Part shown: positions 8,617 through 15,211 of the stretch, piece after piece | Layout: each line of letters begins with the position of its first letter | Numbering within the stretch: position 1 is the stretch's first letter | Source of the DNA: Thermoprotei archaeon | Lineage (GTDB): Archaea > Thermoproteota > Thermoprotei > Thermofilales > B15-G2 | Assembly (NCBI GenBank): GCA_003649445.1 | Contig: QMRV01000027.1 | Location: 1 to 30,459, forward strand | Direction of reading: 5' to 3' | DNA length: 30,459 nt | Position numbers and translations under genes: made by a program | The notes under the pieces: generated by a model | The model's database searches: none | What the model was told of the DNA's origin: nothing | What the model saw: the letters and a program-made list of their open reading frames with translations, nothing else

Positions 8617-9050
8617 AGTTTCTTCTCAAGCCTAAACGTAGGAGACTTCTTAAAGCTGCTCGAATACTTGCTCGAGGAAAAATAGTATCAGAAGTAATTG
8701 AAGAAGTAGGAATAAGTTTCGAGGAAGCATTAGTTATATATGAGGCAGTAGAATACCTGAAAAGAAAGTTTCCATACAAAAGTATATCATGGTATACTAG
8801 AGCAGTGTATCGCTTCTTATTTGGAGTAAAACAGGTTAGTGAAAATAAGTGGATAATCATAGGACTACCTGAATTAGGAGACTTCTACGACTCCTACATT
8901 GTTGTCTACGATGAACATGAAAACAGGTATATTTGTGACTGTTTTTTCAGAGCCTACGGCTATCTACGTAAAAAAAGAGTATGCACCCATATAGCTGCAG
9001 TAATTTTGTACCGTCAATTCAAGAAGAGACTAAAGGTGATAAAGGAATGA
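8613..9050 (+). CDS. SWIM-type zinc-finger protein
   Basis: 145 residues, GTG start at 8613 overlapping the previous stop by 4 nt. An N-terminal helical part (1-60), with a helix-turn-helix-like stretch around 20-48, is followed by a C-terminal SWIM zinc finger: Cys-Asp-Cys at about 109-111, then Cys-Thr-His at about 127-129 (the CxCx(n)CxH pattern). SWIM proteins bind DNA or partner proteins and occur with transposases and recombination proteins. The position in a three-gene operon just in front of the dyad array at 9343 hints at DNA binding in that region. The domain call is firm; the role is not known. Confidence 0.8.
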   Translation: MKFLLKPKRRRLLKAARILARGKIVSEVIEEVGISFEEALVIYEAVEYLKRKFPYKSISWYTRAVYRFLFGVKQVSENKWIIIGLPELGDFYDSYIVVYDEHENRYICDCFFRAYGYLRKKRVCTHIAAVILYRQFKKRLKVIKE

Positions 9051-9307
9051 AAATCTACTACTATGGCTTAAATAGAAACGAAGCTTTTCTAGTAGCCAGA
9101 ATATTTTTCAAAGAAAACAACATTATTTTAATCAAAAACTTCAGTAAATGCTTTACAGAAAAATACAGCATTATTTCAGGAACTCTCAGCATTTTCAAGG
9201 GTAAAGCATCAGAAACCACTAGATTGGTGCTAATTAAGAAAAGAAAGAGATACCGTATAGTGAAGTGGAGTGACTTAATGAAAGCTATGGTAGTACTTTC
9301 TCACTAA
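9047..9307 (+). CDS. Small basic hypothetical protein
   Basis: 86 residues from ATG 9047, which overlaps the SWIM gene stop in ATGA and follows a purine-rich stretch AAAGGTGATAAAGGA that can act as ribosome binding site. An in-frame ATG at 8981 would overlap the SWIM gene by 70 nt and is less likely. The protein is rich in Lys, Ile and Phe with alternating short strands and helices and no membrane segment. Last gene of the 7666 operon. No family recognised. Confidence 0.65.
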   Translation: MKIYYYGLNRNEAFLVARIFFKENNIILIKNFSKCFTEKYSIISGTLSIFKGKASETTRLVLIKKRKRYRIVKWSDLMKAMVVLSH

Positions 9308-9342
9308 ATCATGAAAACAGGTTCTAAGTAAATTGTGAATTT

Positions 9343-9483
9343 ATTCACATATATGTGAGTTTATTCACACGTATAGGACTGACAGTCACATGTATAGGAC
9401 TGCCATTCACATATATGTGAAAAAACTCACTTGCATAGGAGTGTCAGTCCTGTGTATGTGAAGTAATTCACATATATGTGAAA
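9343..9483. repeat. Array of seven 18-bp dyad sites, about 20.5-bp period
   Basis: Seven units start at 9343, 9363, 9384, 9405, 9425, 9446 and 9466 (spacings 20, 21, 21, 20, 21, 20). Each is a 6-bp left arm, a 6-bp A/T core and a 6-bp right arm. The purest units are ATTCAC-ATATAT-GTGAAA. Others mix arms of the type TCAC/GTGA with arms of the type AGTCCT/AGGACT. A lone right arm GTGAAT at 9335-9340 fits a decayed eighth unit. The period is close to two helical turns, so all sites face one side of the DNA. The last unit covers the expected TATA position of the gene at 9498. Probably an operator, centromere (parS-like) or iteron set bound by a dimeric protein. Confidence 0.88.
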
Positions 9484-9497
9484 AATATGTTTTATTT

Positions 9498-9881
9498 GTG
9501 CGGCTAGAGGAGATATTTCAGTATATGAAGATTGTCGCGACATTCGAGGGAAGAGAAGTACCGTATGTTACATTAACAGACTTCTACGTGACTTTCGGTA
9601 GCCGTAGTAAGTTCGTTAAGAAAATCGTAGAGTCTGCTGTTAAGAGAGGTCTTATTAAAGAGTATAAGCGTAGTAGAATTCGCAGAGACTACTTCTTGAC
9701 AGAGAAGGGCGAGAAACTGCTGAATCTTGTTAAAGAAGCATACAAGCTCATATACGGCAGAGAAATAGAGCTAGGTGAAAGTAGGAGAAAAGTAGCTGTA
9801 GCCGAGCATAGTGAATCTTTACCTGATTTCCTTAAAGGCAATCCTTGGTTAAGTGTTCTGGCTAAGAGGGGGAGAGAATGA
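9498..9881 (+). CDS. Winged-helix DNA-binding protein next to the dyad array
   Basis: 127 residues, GTG start. Residues about 1-75 form a winged helix: helices around 1-12, 26-32 and 34-50 (SKFVKKIVESAVKRGLI), then a wing with basic residues YKRSRIRRDYFLTEKGEKL at about 53-71. The tail to 127 is helical and could dimerise. Size and fold recall PadR-like proteins and the archaeal plasmid partition protein AspA, which binds palindromic centromere sites cooperatively. The dyad array ends 15 bp before its start and overlaps its likely promoter, so it is the leading candidate to bind the array and repress itself. That link is inference. It overlaps the next gene by 4 nt. Confidence 0.82.
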   Translation: MRLEEIFQYMKIVATFEGREVPYVTLTDFYVTFGSRSKFVKKIVESAVKRGLIKEYKRSRIRRDYFLTEKGEKLLNLVKEAYKLIYGREIELGESRRKVAVAEHSESLPDFLKGNPWLSVLAKRGRE

Positions 9882-10393
9882 GTCTTAGACTTGAATTAGA
9901 AAAGCTCAGTAAAAGACACATTAAGGTTCTCGCAGTAGAAGAAATAGCATCATTATTCAATGTTTCTCTCGAAGAAGCATATAGGCTTAAGAAGCGTGTA
10001 GAAGACTTCGAGGACAAGTCTTTGCCTCTTATAGCTGTATGTAGTATAGGCGTAGAAGAAATTTATCTTCCACACGGCTTAAACCTCATATATTCTCTAG
10101 TCGAACCCATAGTTGAGCCTAAGCCTGTGGAGATTCCAGAGCTACTTGATGAAGAGTACTTAAAGTATCTTCTACTCGAAGTTCCAAGGAAACTCGATAA
10201 AGTGAGGAAGCCAGTGCTAATAGGCGAGCCCGACCGCTTTACTAGAAATGAAGTCGAGGGACTAGAATACTCTCTCTACATTCTCATTAGAATAGCGTAT
10301 ACGTATAAGATTCCTATAATACTAGTTACAGAAGACAAGAGACTCTACGAAGAACTTAAAGAGAGAAGAGAATTCGTTCAAGTCTTTCCATAA
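9878..10393 (+). CDS. Hypothetical protein, operon partner of the winged-helix gene
   Basis: 171 residues, ATG overlapping the previous stop by 4 nt, so translationally coupled to the winged-helix gene. The N-terminal third (1-45) has a helix-turn-helix-like pattern (EEIASLFNVSLEEAYRLKKR). The C-terminal part (about 110-165) ends in a helix-strand motif YKIPIILVTEDKRLYEEL that looks Rossmann- or PIN-like, but I do not see a convincing set of acidic catalytic residues. In the two-gene layout it could be a partner in partition or regulation. No family recognised. Confidence 0.72.
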   Translation: MSLRLELEKLSKRHIKVLAVEEIASLFNVSLEEAYRLKKRVEDFEDKSLPLIAVCSIGVEEIYLPHGLNLIYSLVEPIVEPKPVEIPELLDEEYLKYLLLEVPRKLDKVRKPVLIGEPDRFTRNEVEGLEYSLYILIRIAYTYKIPIILVTEDKRLYEELKERREFVQVFP

Positions 10394-10394
10394 A

Positions 10395-10407
10395 ACTATT
10401 ATATTTG
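10395..10407 (+). promoter_or_regulatory. TATA-like box for the recombinase operon
   Basis: ACTATTATATTTG is centred 26 nt before ATG 10426, which supports that ATG over the in-frame TTG at 10405. Confidence 0.45.
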
Positions 10408-10425
10408 TTTATTGAATTATTTTTG

Positions 10426-11394
10426 ATGGAAGAAATTCCTGTTGAAGTGCTTAAAGAATACGGGGTAAAGTCTACTACTATAACTAGGTTAAAGAAAGCA
10501 GGCATCTATGATATTAGAAAGCTTTTCCTCTTTAACGAACATGACCTCGTAGACTTAGGGTTCGGTGAAGATACAGCTGCTAGACTAGTGGCGTTGGCAA
10601 GGAAGATGATGTATGAGCATGGCTATAGCCATATTCAGTCGGCACTAGAGTATAGTCAAGTATTCGATGAGCTAGAGTGTTTTACGACAGGAGTTAAGGC
10701 TTTAGACGAGCTTTTGGGAGGAGGGGTAAAAGTTTCTGAGTCGCATGAGCTTGTAGGCGAGTATGGTGCAGGTAAGACTCAGATATGTCACCAGCTATGT
10801 GTAACAGTGCAGCTTCCGCTCGATAGAGGAGGTCTGCAGGCTAAAGCAGTGTATATTGATACTGAAGGAACATTTACGCCCAGTAGAGTAGCGAGAATTG
10901 CTGAGCGTTTTGGCTTAGAGCCTAAAGAAGCACTAAAGAACATTATTTTAGTTAAGCCAATTAAGGTATCAGATTTGCGTTTCTTTGTTCAAAACGAGCT
11001 ACCCGACATAGTTTTGAGAGAAAAAGTCAAGCTAGTGGTACTTGACTCAGTTATTAAGCTTCATAGAGCCGAGTATAGGGGTCGAGGAAAGCTTGCCGAG
11101 AGACAACAAGACCTTAACTTTATTTTAAATGAACTAGATAAGATCCAGAAAACATTTGGAGTAGCTATTGTGGCGACAAATCAGGTTCTCGCAAACCCCG
11201 GGGTTTTCTTCGGGCCGACTGTGAAAGCCTGTGGAGGACACATAGTCGCACACCACTTTAACCACAGATTCTTTATTAGAAAAAGTAAAGGAAACTTAAG
11301 GATACTAGAGTGCTTTGACTCCCCGAGAATCCCCCCTACTCCTGTGGCTTTTGTAATAAAAGAAGACGGGTTACATGATGCAGAACTTAAGTAA
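10426..11394 (+). CDS. radA: RadA/Rad51-family recombinase
   Basis: 322 residues from ATG 10426. Homologous-recombination ATPase that forms filaments on single-stranded DNA and pairs it with duplex. An N-terminal helix-hairpin-helix domain (1-65) is followed by the RecA core: LDELLGGG near 94-100, Walker A GEYGAGKT at 111-118, YIDTEGTF at about 143-150, Walker B LVVLDSV at about 203-209, and an L2-region NQV...GGH around 252-271. Length is that of full archaeal RadA (about 325). Differences: the oligomerisation motif usually written FxTA before the core reads I-Q-S-A here, and the L2 loop lacks one residue (FFGPT for the usual GDPT-type stretch). This could be an element-borne divergent RadA rather than the host gene. 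It overlaps the nuclease gene by 20 nt. Confidence 0.92.
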   Translation: MEEIPVEVLKEYGVKSTTITRLKKAGIYDIRKLFLFNEHDLVDLGFGEDTAARLVALARKMMYEHGYSHIQSALEYSQVFDELECFTTGVKALDELLGGGVKVSESHELVGEYGAGKTQICHQLCVTVQLPLDRGGLQAKAVYIDTEGTFTPSRVARIAERFGLEPKEALKNIILVKPIKVSDLRFFVQNELPDIVLREKVKLVVLDSVIKLHRAEYRGRGKLAERQQDLNFILNELDKIQKTFGVAIVATNQVLANPGVFFGPTVKACGGHIVAHHFNHRFFIRKSKGNLRILECFDSPRIPPTPVAFVIKEDGLHDAELK

Positions 11395-11926
11395 ATACAC
11401 TAAGATAAAAGAAATACTAGAGCTATATAGTGAAGCACAATTGCTCCGTAGACTTAAGAAAGCTTTTCATGTCACAGAAGTAGCTAGGATAATTGCCAGT
11501 CCTAGAAGTCATGGAAGACTTAATGGAGCTAAGGTAGGAAGAGAGGCTCACGAAGTCTTATGGAGTCTGGACCCTTATGTTGTTTTCCAGGAAGATGAAG
11601 TAGCTTTACCTTTTCCACTAGCAGCCGAAATCGTAGTTAATTCAAAGAAATACATTGTCTACGGTGTACCAGACCTCATTAAATTTGTCAGGAGCACACC
11701 AGTTGAAGTCTATGAATTCAAGTCCTATTCTATAGCAGACAAATACAGCATCACCCAAACACAGATATACGCATGGCTATGCCACAAATGCTTTTCTGTT
11801 TCACCAGAAGCCTATTTAATCTTAGGATGGAGTGGTAGAAAGTACTCAAGAAAAATCAAAATAGAATGGAATCCAAAAGAAGTAGAAGAAGAAATAAAGA
11901 AAGCTATTGAAAAAATTCTTAAATAA
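11375..11926 (+). CDS. PD-(D/E)XK nuclease of the RecB/Cas4-like group
   Basis: 183 residues, ATG 11375 (ATG 11378 equally possible). Probable DNA exonuclease. Visible motifs: an early GREAH (His about 59), Asp100 in YGVPD, Glu114-x-Lys116 in VYEFKS, and a following QTQIYAW at about 128-134. This is the order G-x-x-x-H, D, ExK, QxxxY of RecB/Cas4-type nucleases. Only two cysteines (136 and 139) are present, so the four-cysteine Fe-S cluster of classical Cas4 is absent. The start lies inside the last codons of radA, which implies coupled translation and a joint role in end processing and strand exchange. There are no cas1/cas2 genes or CRISPR in the window. Confidence 0.82.
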   Translation: MMQNLSKYTKIKEILELYSEAQLLRRLKKAFHVTEVARIIASPRSHGRLNGAKVGREAHEVLWSLDPYVVFQEDEVALPFPLAAEIVVNSKKYIVYGVPDLIKFVRSTPVEVYEFKSYSIADKYSITQTQIYAWLCHKCFSVSPEAYLILGWSGRKYSRKIKIEWNPKEVEEEIKKAIEKILK

Positions 11927-12015
11927 TTTGTATTTGTTTAACTGTTATTTACTCTATGTGAAACGGAAACTTAAATTGCTTAGAGTCACGAGGGAAAAAC
12001 CCCTAGTGTGCACAG

Positions 12016-12270
12016 CTACATCGCACTATACGATACGATATTTAAGAGTGCTTTAGCAAATTTTTTCCCGTTTCTAGATAAAGCTACAAAAGTATACCCT
12101 CCCGTGTACTCATGCCTCACTATTTTTACAAGACCCTTTAACTCAAGTTTCCTAATATAGTAGTCTCTTCCCGATCTACAAATTTTCTTGAGCTCTGATA
12201 TTGGAAGTACTTCTCCTCTTAGAGCTAGAGACACAAGAGCCTTTACTTCAAGCTTAGACAAGTCGAGCAT
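12016..12270 (-). CDS. Small winged-helix protein
   Basis: 84 residues. Helices about 5-17, 22-30 and 33-45 (recognition region around GRDYYIRKLELKGLV), then a wing IVRHEYTGGYTFVALSRNGKKFA at about 47-70. It is a paralogue of the plus-strand gene at 12975 and of the C-terminal half of the chimeric ORF at 14394, which share GLV-x-I-x-x-H-K/E-Y-T and a final (T/S)xxGK. Convergent with the nuclease gene. Probably a local transcription regulator; target unknown. Confidence 0.72.
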   Translation of the reverse strand: MLDLSKLEVKALVSLALRGEVLPISELKKICRSGRDYYIRKLELKGLVKIVRHEYTGGYTFVALSRNGKKFAKALLNIVSYSAM

Positions 12271-12304
12271 TCCATCTAATATATAATAGTGGTAGTTATT
12301 AGAG

Positions 12305-12790
12305 TTACTGTAAAGGTCTGCCGCGTATTACTGAGATTATTTCAGCTATTAGCTCAGCTATACTCTCTCCTTTATCCGAGAGAATTACCGCGTAGACACC
12401 ATTTTTAATACGCACTCTATTCACTATTCCTTCAGACACCAGTCTCTCATATAACCTCCTATACAAGAATACCCCATAATATTTTTCCAGTATAACATAG
12501 TATTTAATATAAAGACTTAAAATAAATTCTATAGTAGACTTTGCTGAAAAAACTTCATAAAACTTATTTGAATCTATTATAGAAAATATTTTTTCAAAAC
12601 ATTCAGCAACTTTTCTTCCCTTTACCGTAGCTTTAAACTCCTTATCCAATAAACCAATATTTATCAACGTAAATAGTATACTTAGCCTACACTTCGGCCT
12701 CTCTCCCTTACAAATACTGATCAGCGCCTTAGCCAGAGTTTTTCTCTTAAAGAGAAGAAACTCTTCCTCACTAATTTTTATTTTAGACAC
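12305..12790 (-). CDS. Hypothetical helical protein with winged-helix-like C-terminus
   Basis: 161 residues, GTG start at 12790; the ATG two bases upstream is out of frame. Mostly helical. The C-terminal part (about 108-145) has a helix YERLVSEGIVNRV, a hairpin NGVYAVILSDKG and a final helix, like a winged helix. It lies 34 nt upstream of the small winged-helix gene on the same strand, so both may be one transcript. Upstream is an A/T-rich divergent region with an 11-bp inverted repeat. Family not recognised. Confidence 0.65.
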   Translation of the reverse strand: MSKIKISEEEFLLFKRKTLAKALISICKGERPKCRLSILFTLINIGLLDKEFKATVKGRKVAECFEKIFSIIDSNKFYEVFSAKSTIEFILSLYIKYYVILEKYYGVFLYRRLYERLVSEGIVNRVRIKNGVYAVILSDKGESIAELIAEIISVIRGRPLQ

Positions 12791-12821
12791 ATTGCAAAAA
12801 CTGGCTTAAACAAATATTTTT

Positions 12822-12885
12822 ATTCTTTAAAATATATTTCAATTATAGGCAAATAATTCTATTTGGTATTTTTCTTTTAAAGAAT
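12822..12885. repeat. 11-bp perfect inverted repeat in divergent promoter region
   Basis: ATTCTTTAAAA at 12822-12832 is matched by its reverse complement TTTTAAAGAAT at 12875-12885, with a 42-bp spacer. It lies in the 184-bp gap between the divergent genes ending at 12790 and starting at 12975. It could be an operator for one of the flanking winged-helix proteins or a chance A/T-rich match. Confidence 0.4.
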
Positions 12886-12974
12886 TTATGTAGCAGAGTA
12901 GAATTCTTCCTAATTTCTCACTTTCAGGCATCTTACACGATACTTACTTAATTCTCGTAAATAAATTATATAGC

Positions 12975-13187
12975 ATGTCTAATGAAGAAGTAGAGTTTTT
13001 AAAATACATTGCATGGAAACAAGTAGTACCCGCAAAAACGTCTTTAAATACGAGTATCTTAAGAAAACTTACTAGTAAAGGGTTAGTAAGAATTATATCA
13101 CATAAGTATACAGATTATAAACCGTATATAGTATTGACGAAAAAAGGAAAAAATTTATTAAGAAAGAATACTCAAAATAAAGAATAA
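12975..13187 (+). CDS. Small winged-helix protein
   Basis: 70 residues, ATG start. Helices at about 4-14 and 23-34, then GLVRIISHKYTDYKPYIVL at about 36-54 as the wing, ending in a Lys/Asn-rich tail. Paralogue of the minus-strand gene at 12016, and the DNA of its second half resembles that of the chimeric ORF at 14394. An A/T-rich TAAATAAATTATATAG lies directly before the ATG, closer than in the leaderless genes, so the exact start is uncertain. Probable DNA-binding regulator placed just before the ParB-like gene. Confidence 0.7.
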   Translation: MSNEEVEFLKYIAWKQVVPAKTSLNTSILRKLTSKGLVRIISHKYTDYKPYIVLTKKGKNLLRKNTQNKE

Positions 13188-13267
13188 TAGAAATTGTTTC
13201 TTTATATCTTTTATTAAAATAATTTAATTAGTTTTATTGAGTAGCGAAAATAATATTACTGTGGAAA

Positions 13268-14335
13268 TTGAGTTATAAGCGTATGAGTTTGTGGGAAAAA
13301 ATTTTGAGCAGAGGGGGGAGGCTAGAGCTTATTCCAGTAGGCAGGCTCATTAAATCGAAATTTAATATTAGGAAAGACTATGGTGACCTAGAGAGTTTAA
13401 AAGAAAGCATTAGACGCAGAGGCTTACTCCAGCCGCTCATTGTTAGGAAGATAGGTAATAGGTATGAGGTTATTGTGGGTGAAAGGCGAAGAAAAGCTTT
13501 ATCTGAATTAGCTAAAGAAGACCCAGTTAGATTTGGCAAGGCACCGTGTCTTGTTGTTGAAGTAGATGACCGTGAAGCAGCTCTACTTTCACTAGTAGAA
13601 AATATTCACAGGAAATCGATATCGCCTGAAGAACAAGCTGACGGCGTGAAGCTATTAAAAGAAGTATTTGGGATGTCTGAGGAAGAGATAGCAGAGGAGA
13701 TAGCTGTTGCAGTAATGGAGATTAAGAGACTGATAGACATATATTTGGCTGCTAAGGAATTAGGCTTAACTTTAGAGAAAAAGGCTGGTAGATGGCGTCA
13801 AAAGGTTGTTGAAAAGACTATCGAGGAAAAAGTTCCTGAAGTTTCTGTAGAAAGAAAGGGAGTAGCTGAAAAGAAAGTCGAGGAAGTTCCTGTAGCCAAG
13901 AAAGTTGTAGAAGAGAAAGAAGTTAGTGTTGAAATAGAGGAAGAAGAACTTGAAAGAGAGCTAGAGGAGCTGAGAAGCAAGATACCGTTTTCTCACTTGA
14001 TGATAGTTTATAGTTTAGTAGACTCGATGGTTAAGAGAAATGTTATTGATAGAAGCGAAAGAAACAGTGTACTAAGAGATCTGCTTAAAGTCGTCCACGA
14101 GCACTCGCTTAGACAAACGGAGGTCCGTGAAATGGCTAAGCGTGTTAGAGAAGCTATTAGAGAAGGAAAAGACTGGAAGCAAACAGTAGATAGTTTCTTG
14201 AAAGAGAGATATAGTACGGTTGAATTAAAAGTAAAAATTACTAAAGCAACTTACATTAAGTTAGAGGAAAAGGCTGAAAAAGAAGGCAAAACAGTAGAAG
14301 AAATAGTTTCTGAAATCATTGAGTCAACTCTATAG
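13268..14335 (+). CDS. ParB-like protein with C-terminal ribbon-helix-helix domain
   Basis: 355 residues from TTG 13268 (ATG 13283 is an alternative). Partition or nucleoid protein of the ParB/Srx fold. N-terminal domain about 19-125: IPVGRL and RKDYGDLESLKESI, Box II-like GERRRKAL at 71-78 and ENIHRKSISPEEQA at 111-124, matching the ENIxRxxLxPxEEA motif. A helix-turn-helix follows at about 133-165 (FGMSEEEIAEEIAVAVMEIK). A highly charged, Glu/Lys/Val-rich linker spans about 175-235, and a helical region about 238-310. Residues 317-355 look like a ribbon-helix-helix (strand VELKVKITKATYIKL, two helices), where a normal ParB carries a dimerisation domain. No parA follows directly; the MinD-like gene at 4577 is the only candidate in view. 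Confidence 0.85.
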   Translation: MSYKRMSLWEKILSRGGRLELIPVGRLIKSKFNIRKDYGDLESLKESIRRRGLLQPLIVRKIGNRYEVIVGERRRKALSELAKEDPVRFGKAPCLVVEVDDREAALLSLVENIHRKSISPEEQADGVKLLKEVFGMSEEEIAEEIAVAVMEIKRLIDIYLAAKELGLTLEKKAGRWRQKVVEKTIEEKVPEVSVERKGVAEKKVEEVPVAKKVVEEKEVSVEIEEEELERELEELRSKIPFSHLMIVYSLVDSMVKRNVIDRSERNSVLRDLLKVVHEHSLRQTEVREMAKRVREAIREGKDWKQTVDSFLKERYSTVELKVKITKATYIKLEEKAEKEGKTVEEIVSEIIESTL

Positions 14336-14393
14336 TTTTCCAAAACATTCTATTAACGCTATATTTAAATTATTTTTGAGATATATTTATCTC

Positions 14394-14624
14394 ATGGAAT
14401 ATAAGATTAATGTGAAGTATAGGAAAATTCTCTTATCCATAATACTGCTAATACTTCTCTTGCCTCTACTAACACTAATTAAAGCATTACCAAGCAAGCC
14501 TCTCGCGAGAATAGAGAGTCCTTGCAGAAAAGGGCTAGTTAGAACAGTTCAGCATAAGCATACAGACTACATATCCTTTATAGTCATAACAGAAAAAGGA
14601 AAAGAATTAGCTTGTAAAATATAG
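14394..14624 (+). CDS. Chimeric ORF: signal peptide fused to winged-helix tail
   Basis: 76 residues from ATG 14394. Residues 1-44 end in PSKPLARIESP and match the N-terminus of the large surface protein (PSEPLARIESP at its residues 30-40), including the hydrophobic signal segment and a similar upstream A/T-rich promoter. Residues 45-76 (RKGLVRTVQHKHTDY, then VITEKGKELA) match the wing region of the winged-helix protein at 12975. The join falls just after the codon for the proline of IESP. A cytosolic DNA-binding half-domain behind a secretion signal makes no functional sense, so this is most likely a recombination product or remnant; it may still be transcribed. A short product with a new role cannot be excluded. 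Confidence 0.7.
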   Translation: MEYKINVKYRKILLSIILLILLLPLLTLIKALPSKPLARIESPCRKGLVRTVQHKHTDYISFIVITEKGKELACKI

Positions 14625-14625
14625 T

Positions 14626-15126
14626 TTATTTTTTCTCTGTGAATAGCTCTATTTTTGCTAGTAGTGCTAGTGAAAAGACTATTGTCGCGAATATTGCTGC
14701 TACTGCTATTGCTGTATTTTCTTGAACTCCTAGAGGTGTTTGCGGAGCAGTTTCTTTTATGTTGAAGTAAGTTTGCGTAAAGAATAGAAGTGATAGTGCA
14801 AGTGCTATAGTGAAGCTTCTTTTAGTAAAGTACTCGCAGTTGAGTACTGTGAATGCTAAAGCAGCGTAAGCAAATACTATGAAGACTAGTTCTGGCCCGC
14901 AGGTGATGGCGAAGATTAGTGCTAGTGCTACTAGCGCTATTAGCTTGAGTATGTTTAGTTTATGGTTTAATTTAATGTAGATTAAGGCTAGTGTGAAAGC
15001 TAGTATGATCATAAGTGGCTTAGCTAATGCTAGTGAAATGAGCGACATGAATGAAAAAACGGAAGCTACTATTTGAAATACTATGTACTCGAATATCTTT
15101 TTCGATGGTAGTAGCGCGGATTTCAC
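14626..15126 (-). CDS. Small multi-pass membrane protein
   Basis: 166 residues, GTG start at 15126 with a TATA-like box 24 nt upstream. About five or six hydrophobic segments, roughly at 13-33, 36-54, 58-76, 78-94, 104-118 and 137-157, and a short soluble stretch around 120-135. No catalytic motif. It diverges from the VirB2-like gene across an 85-bp shared promoter region, which suggests joint control with the transfer genes. CedA2-like small membrane subunits exist in Ced systems, but this protein is longer and I see no specific likeness. Family not recognised. Confidence 0.7.
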   Translation of the reverse strand: MKSALLPSKKIFEYIVFQIVASVFSFMSLISLALAKPLMIILAFTLALIYIKLNHKLNILKLIALVALALIFAITCGPELVFIVFAYAALAFTVLNCEYFTKRSFTIALALSLLFFTQTYFNIKETAPQTPLGVQENTAIAVAAIFATIVFSLALLAKIELFTEKK

Positions 15127-15142
15127 AGTATCTTAGTGTCGG

Positions 15143-15192
15143 CATAAATTATATTTTTTCTTGACTTCTCTTAAAGAAAATAATATAATATA
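15143..15192. promoter_or_regulatory. Divergent promoter pair of the transfer module
   Basis: A minus-strand TATA-like box at 15143-15158 (AAAAATATAATTTATG) sits 24 nt before GTG 15126. A plus-strand box at 15179-15192 (ATAATATAATATAC) sits 26 nt before GTG 15212. The latter spacing decides the start of the VirB2-like gene. Confidence 0.5.
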
Positions 15193-15211
15193 CTTTAGTG
15201 GAATAATTAAT

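Noticed and set aside
9343..9483. CRISPR array
   Set aside because: Units are 18-bp dyads with only 2-3 bp between them, so there are no spacers, and no cas1/cas2 is present.
11375..11926. True Cas4 of a CRISPR system
   Set aside because: Only two cysteines, no Fe-S cluster set and no other cas genes; called a RecB/Cas4-like nuclease instead.
11987..12010. Hairpin CACGAGGG/CCCCTAGTG as terminator of the nuclease gene
   Set aside because: The pairing is imperfect and short with no T-run after it; archaeal terminators are T-rich, so support is too weak.
13798..13980. Serine-rich minus-strand ORF
   Set aside because: It is the reverse frame of the Glu/Lys-rich linker of the ParB-like protein.
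15161..15211. TTG start at 15161 for the VirB2-like gene
   Set aside because: The best TATA-like box (15179-15192) would be inside the coding region; GTG 15212 lies 26 nt after it.
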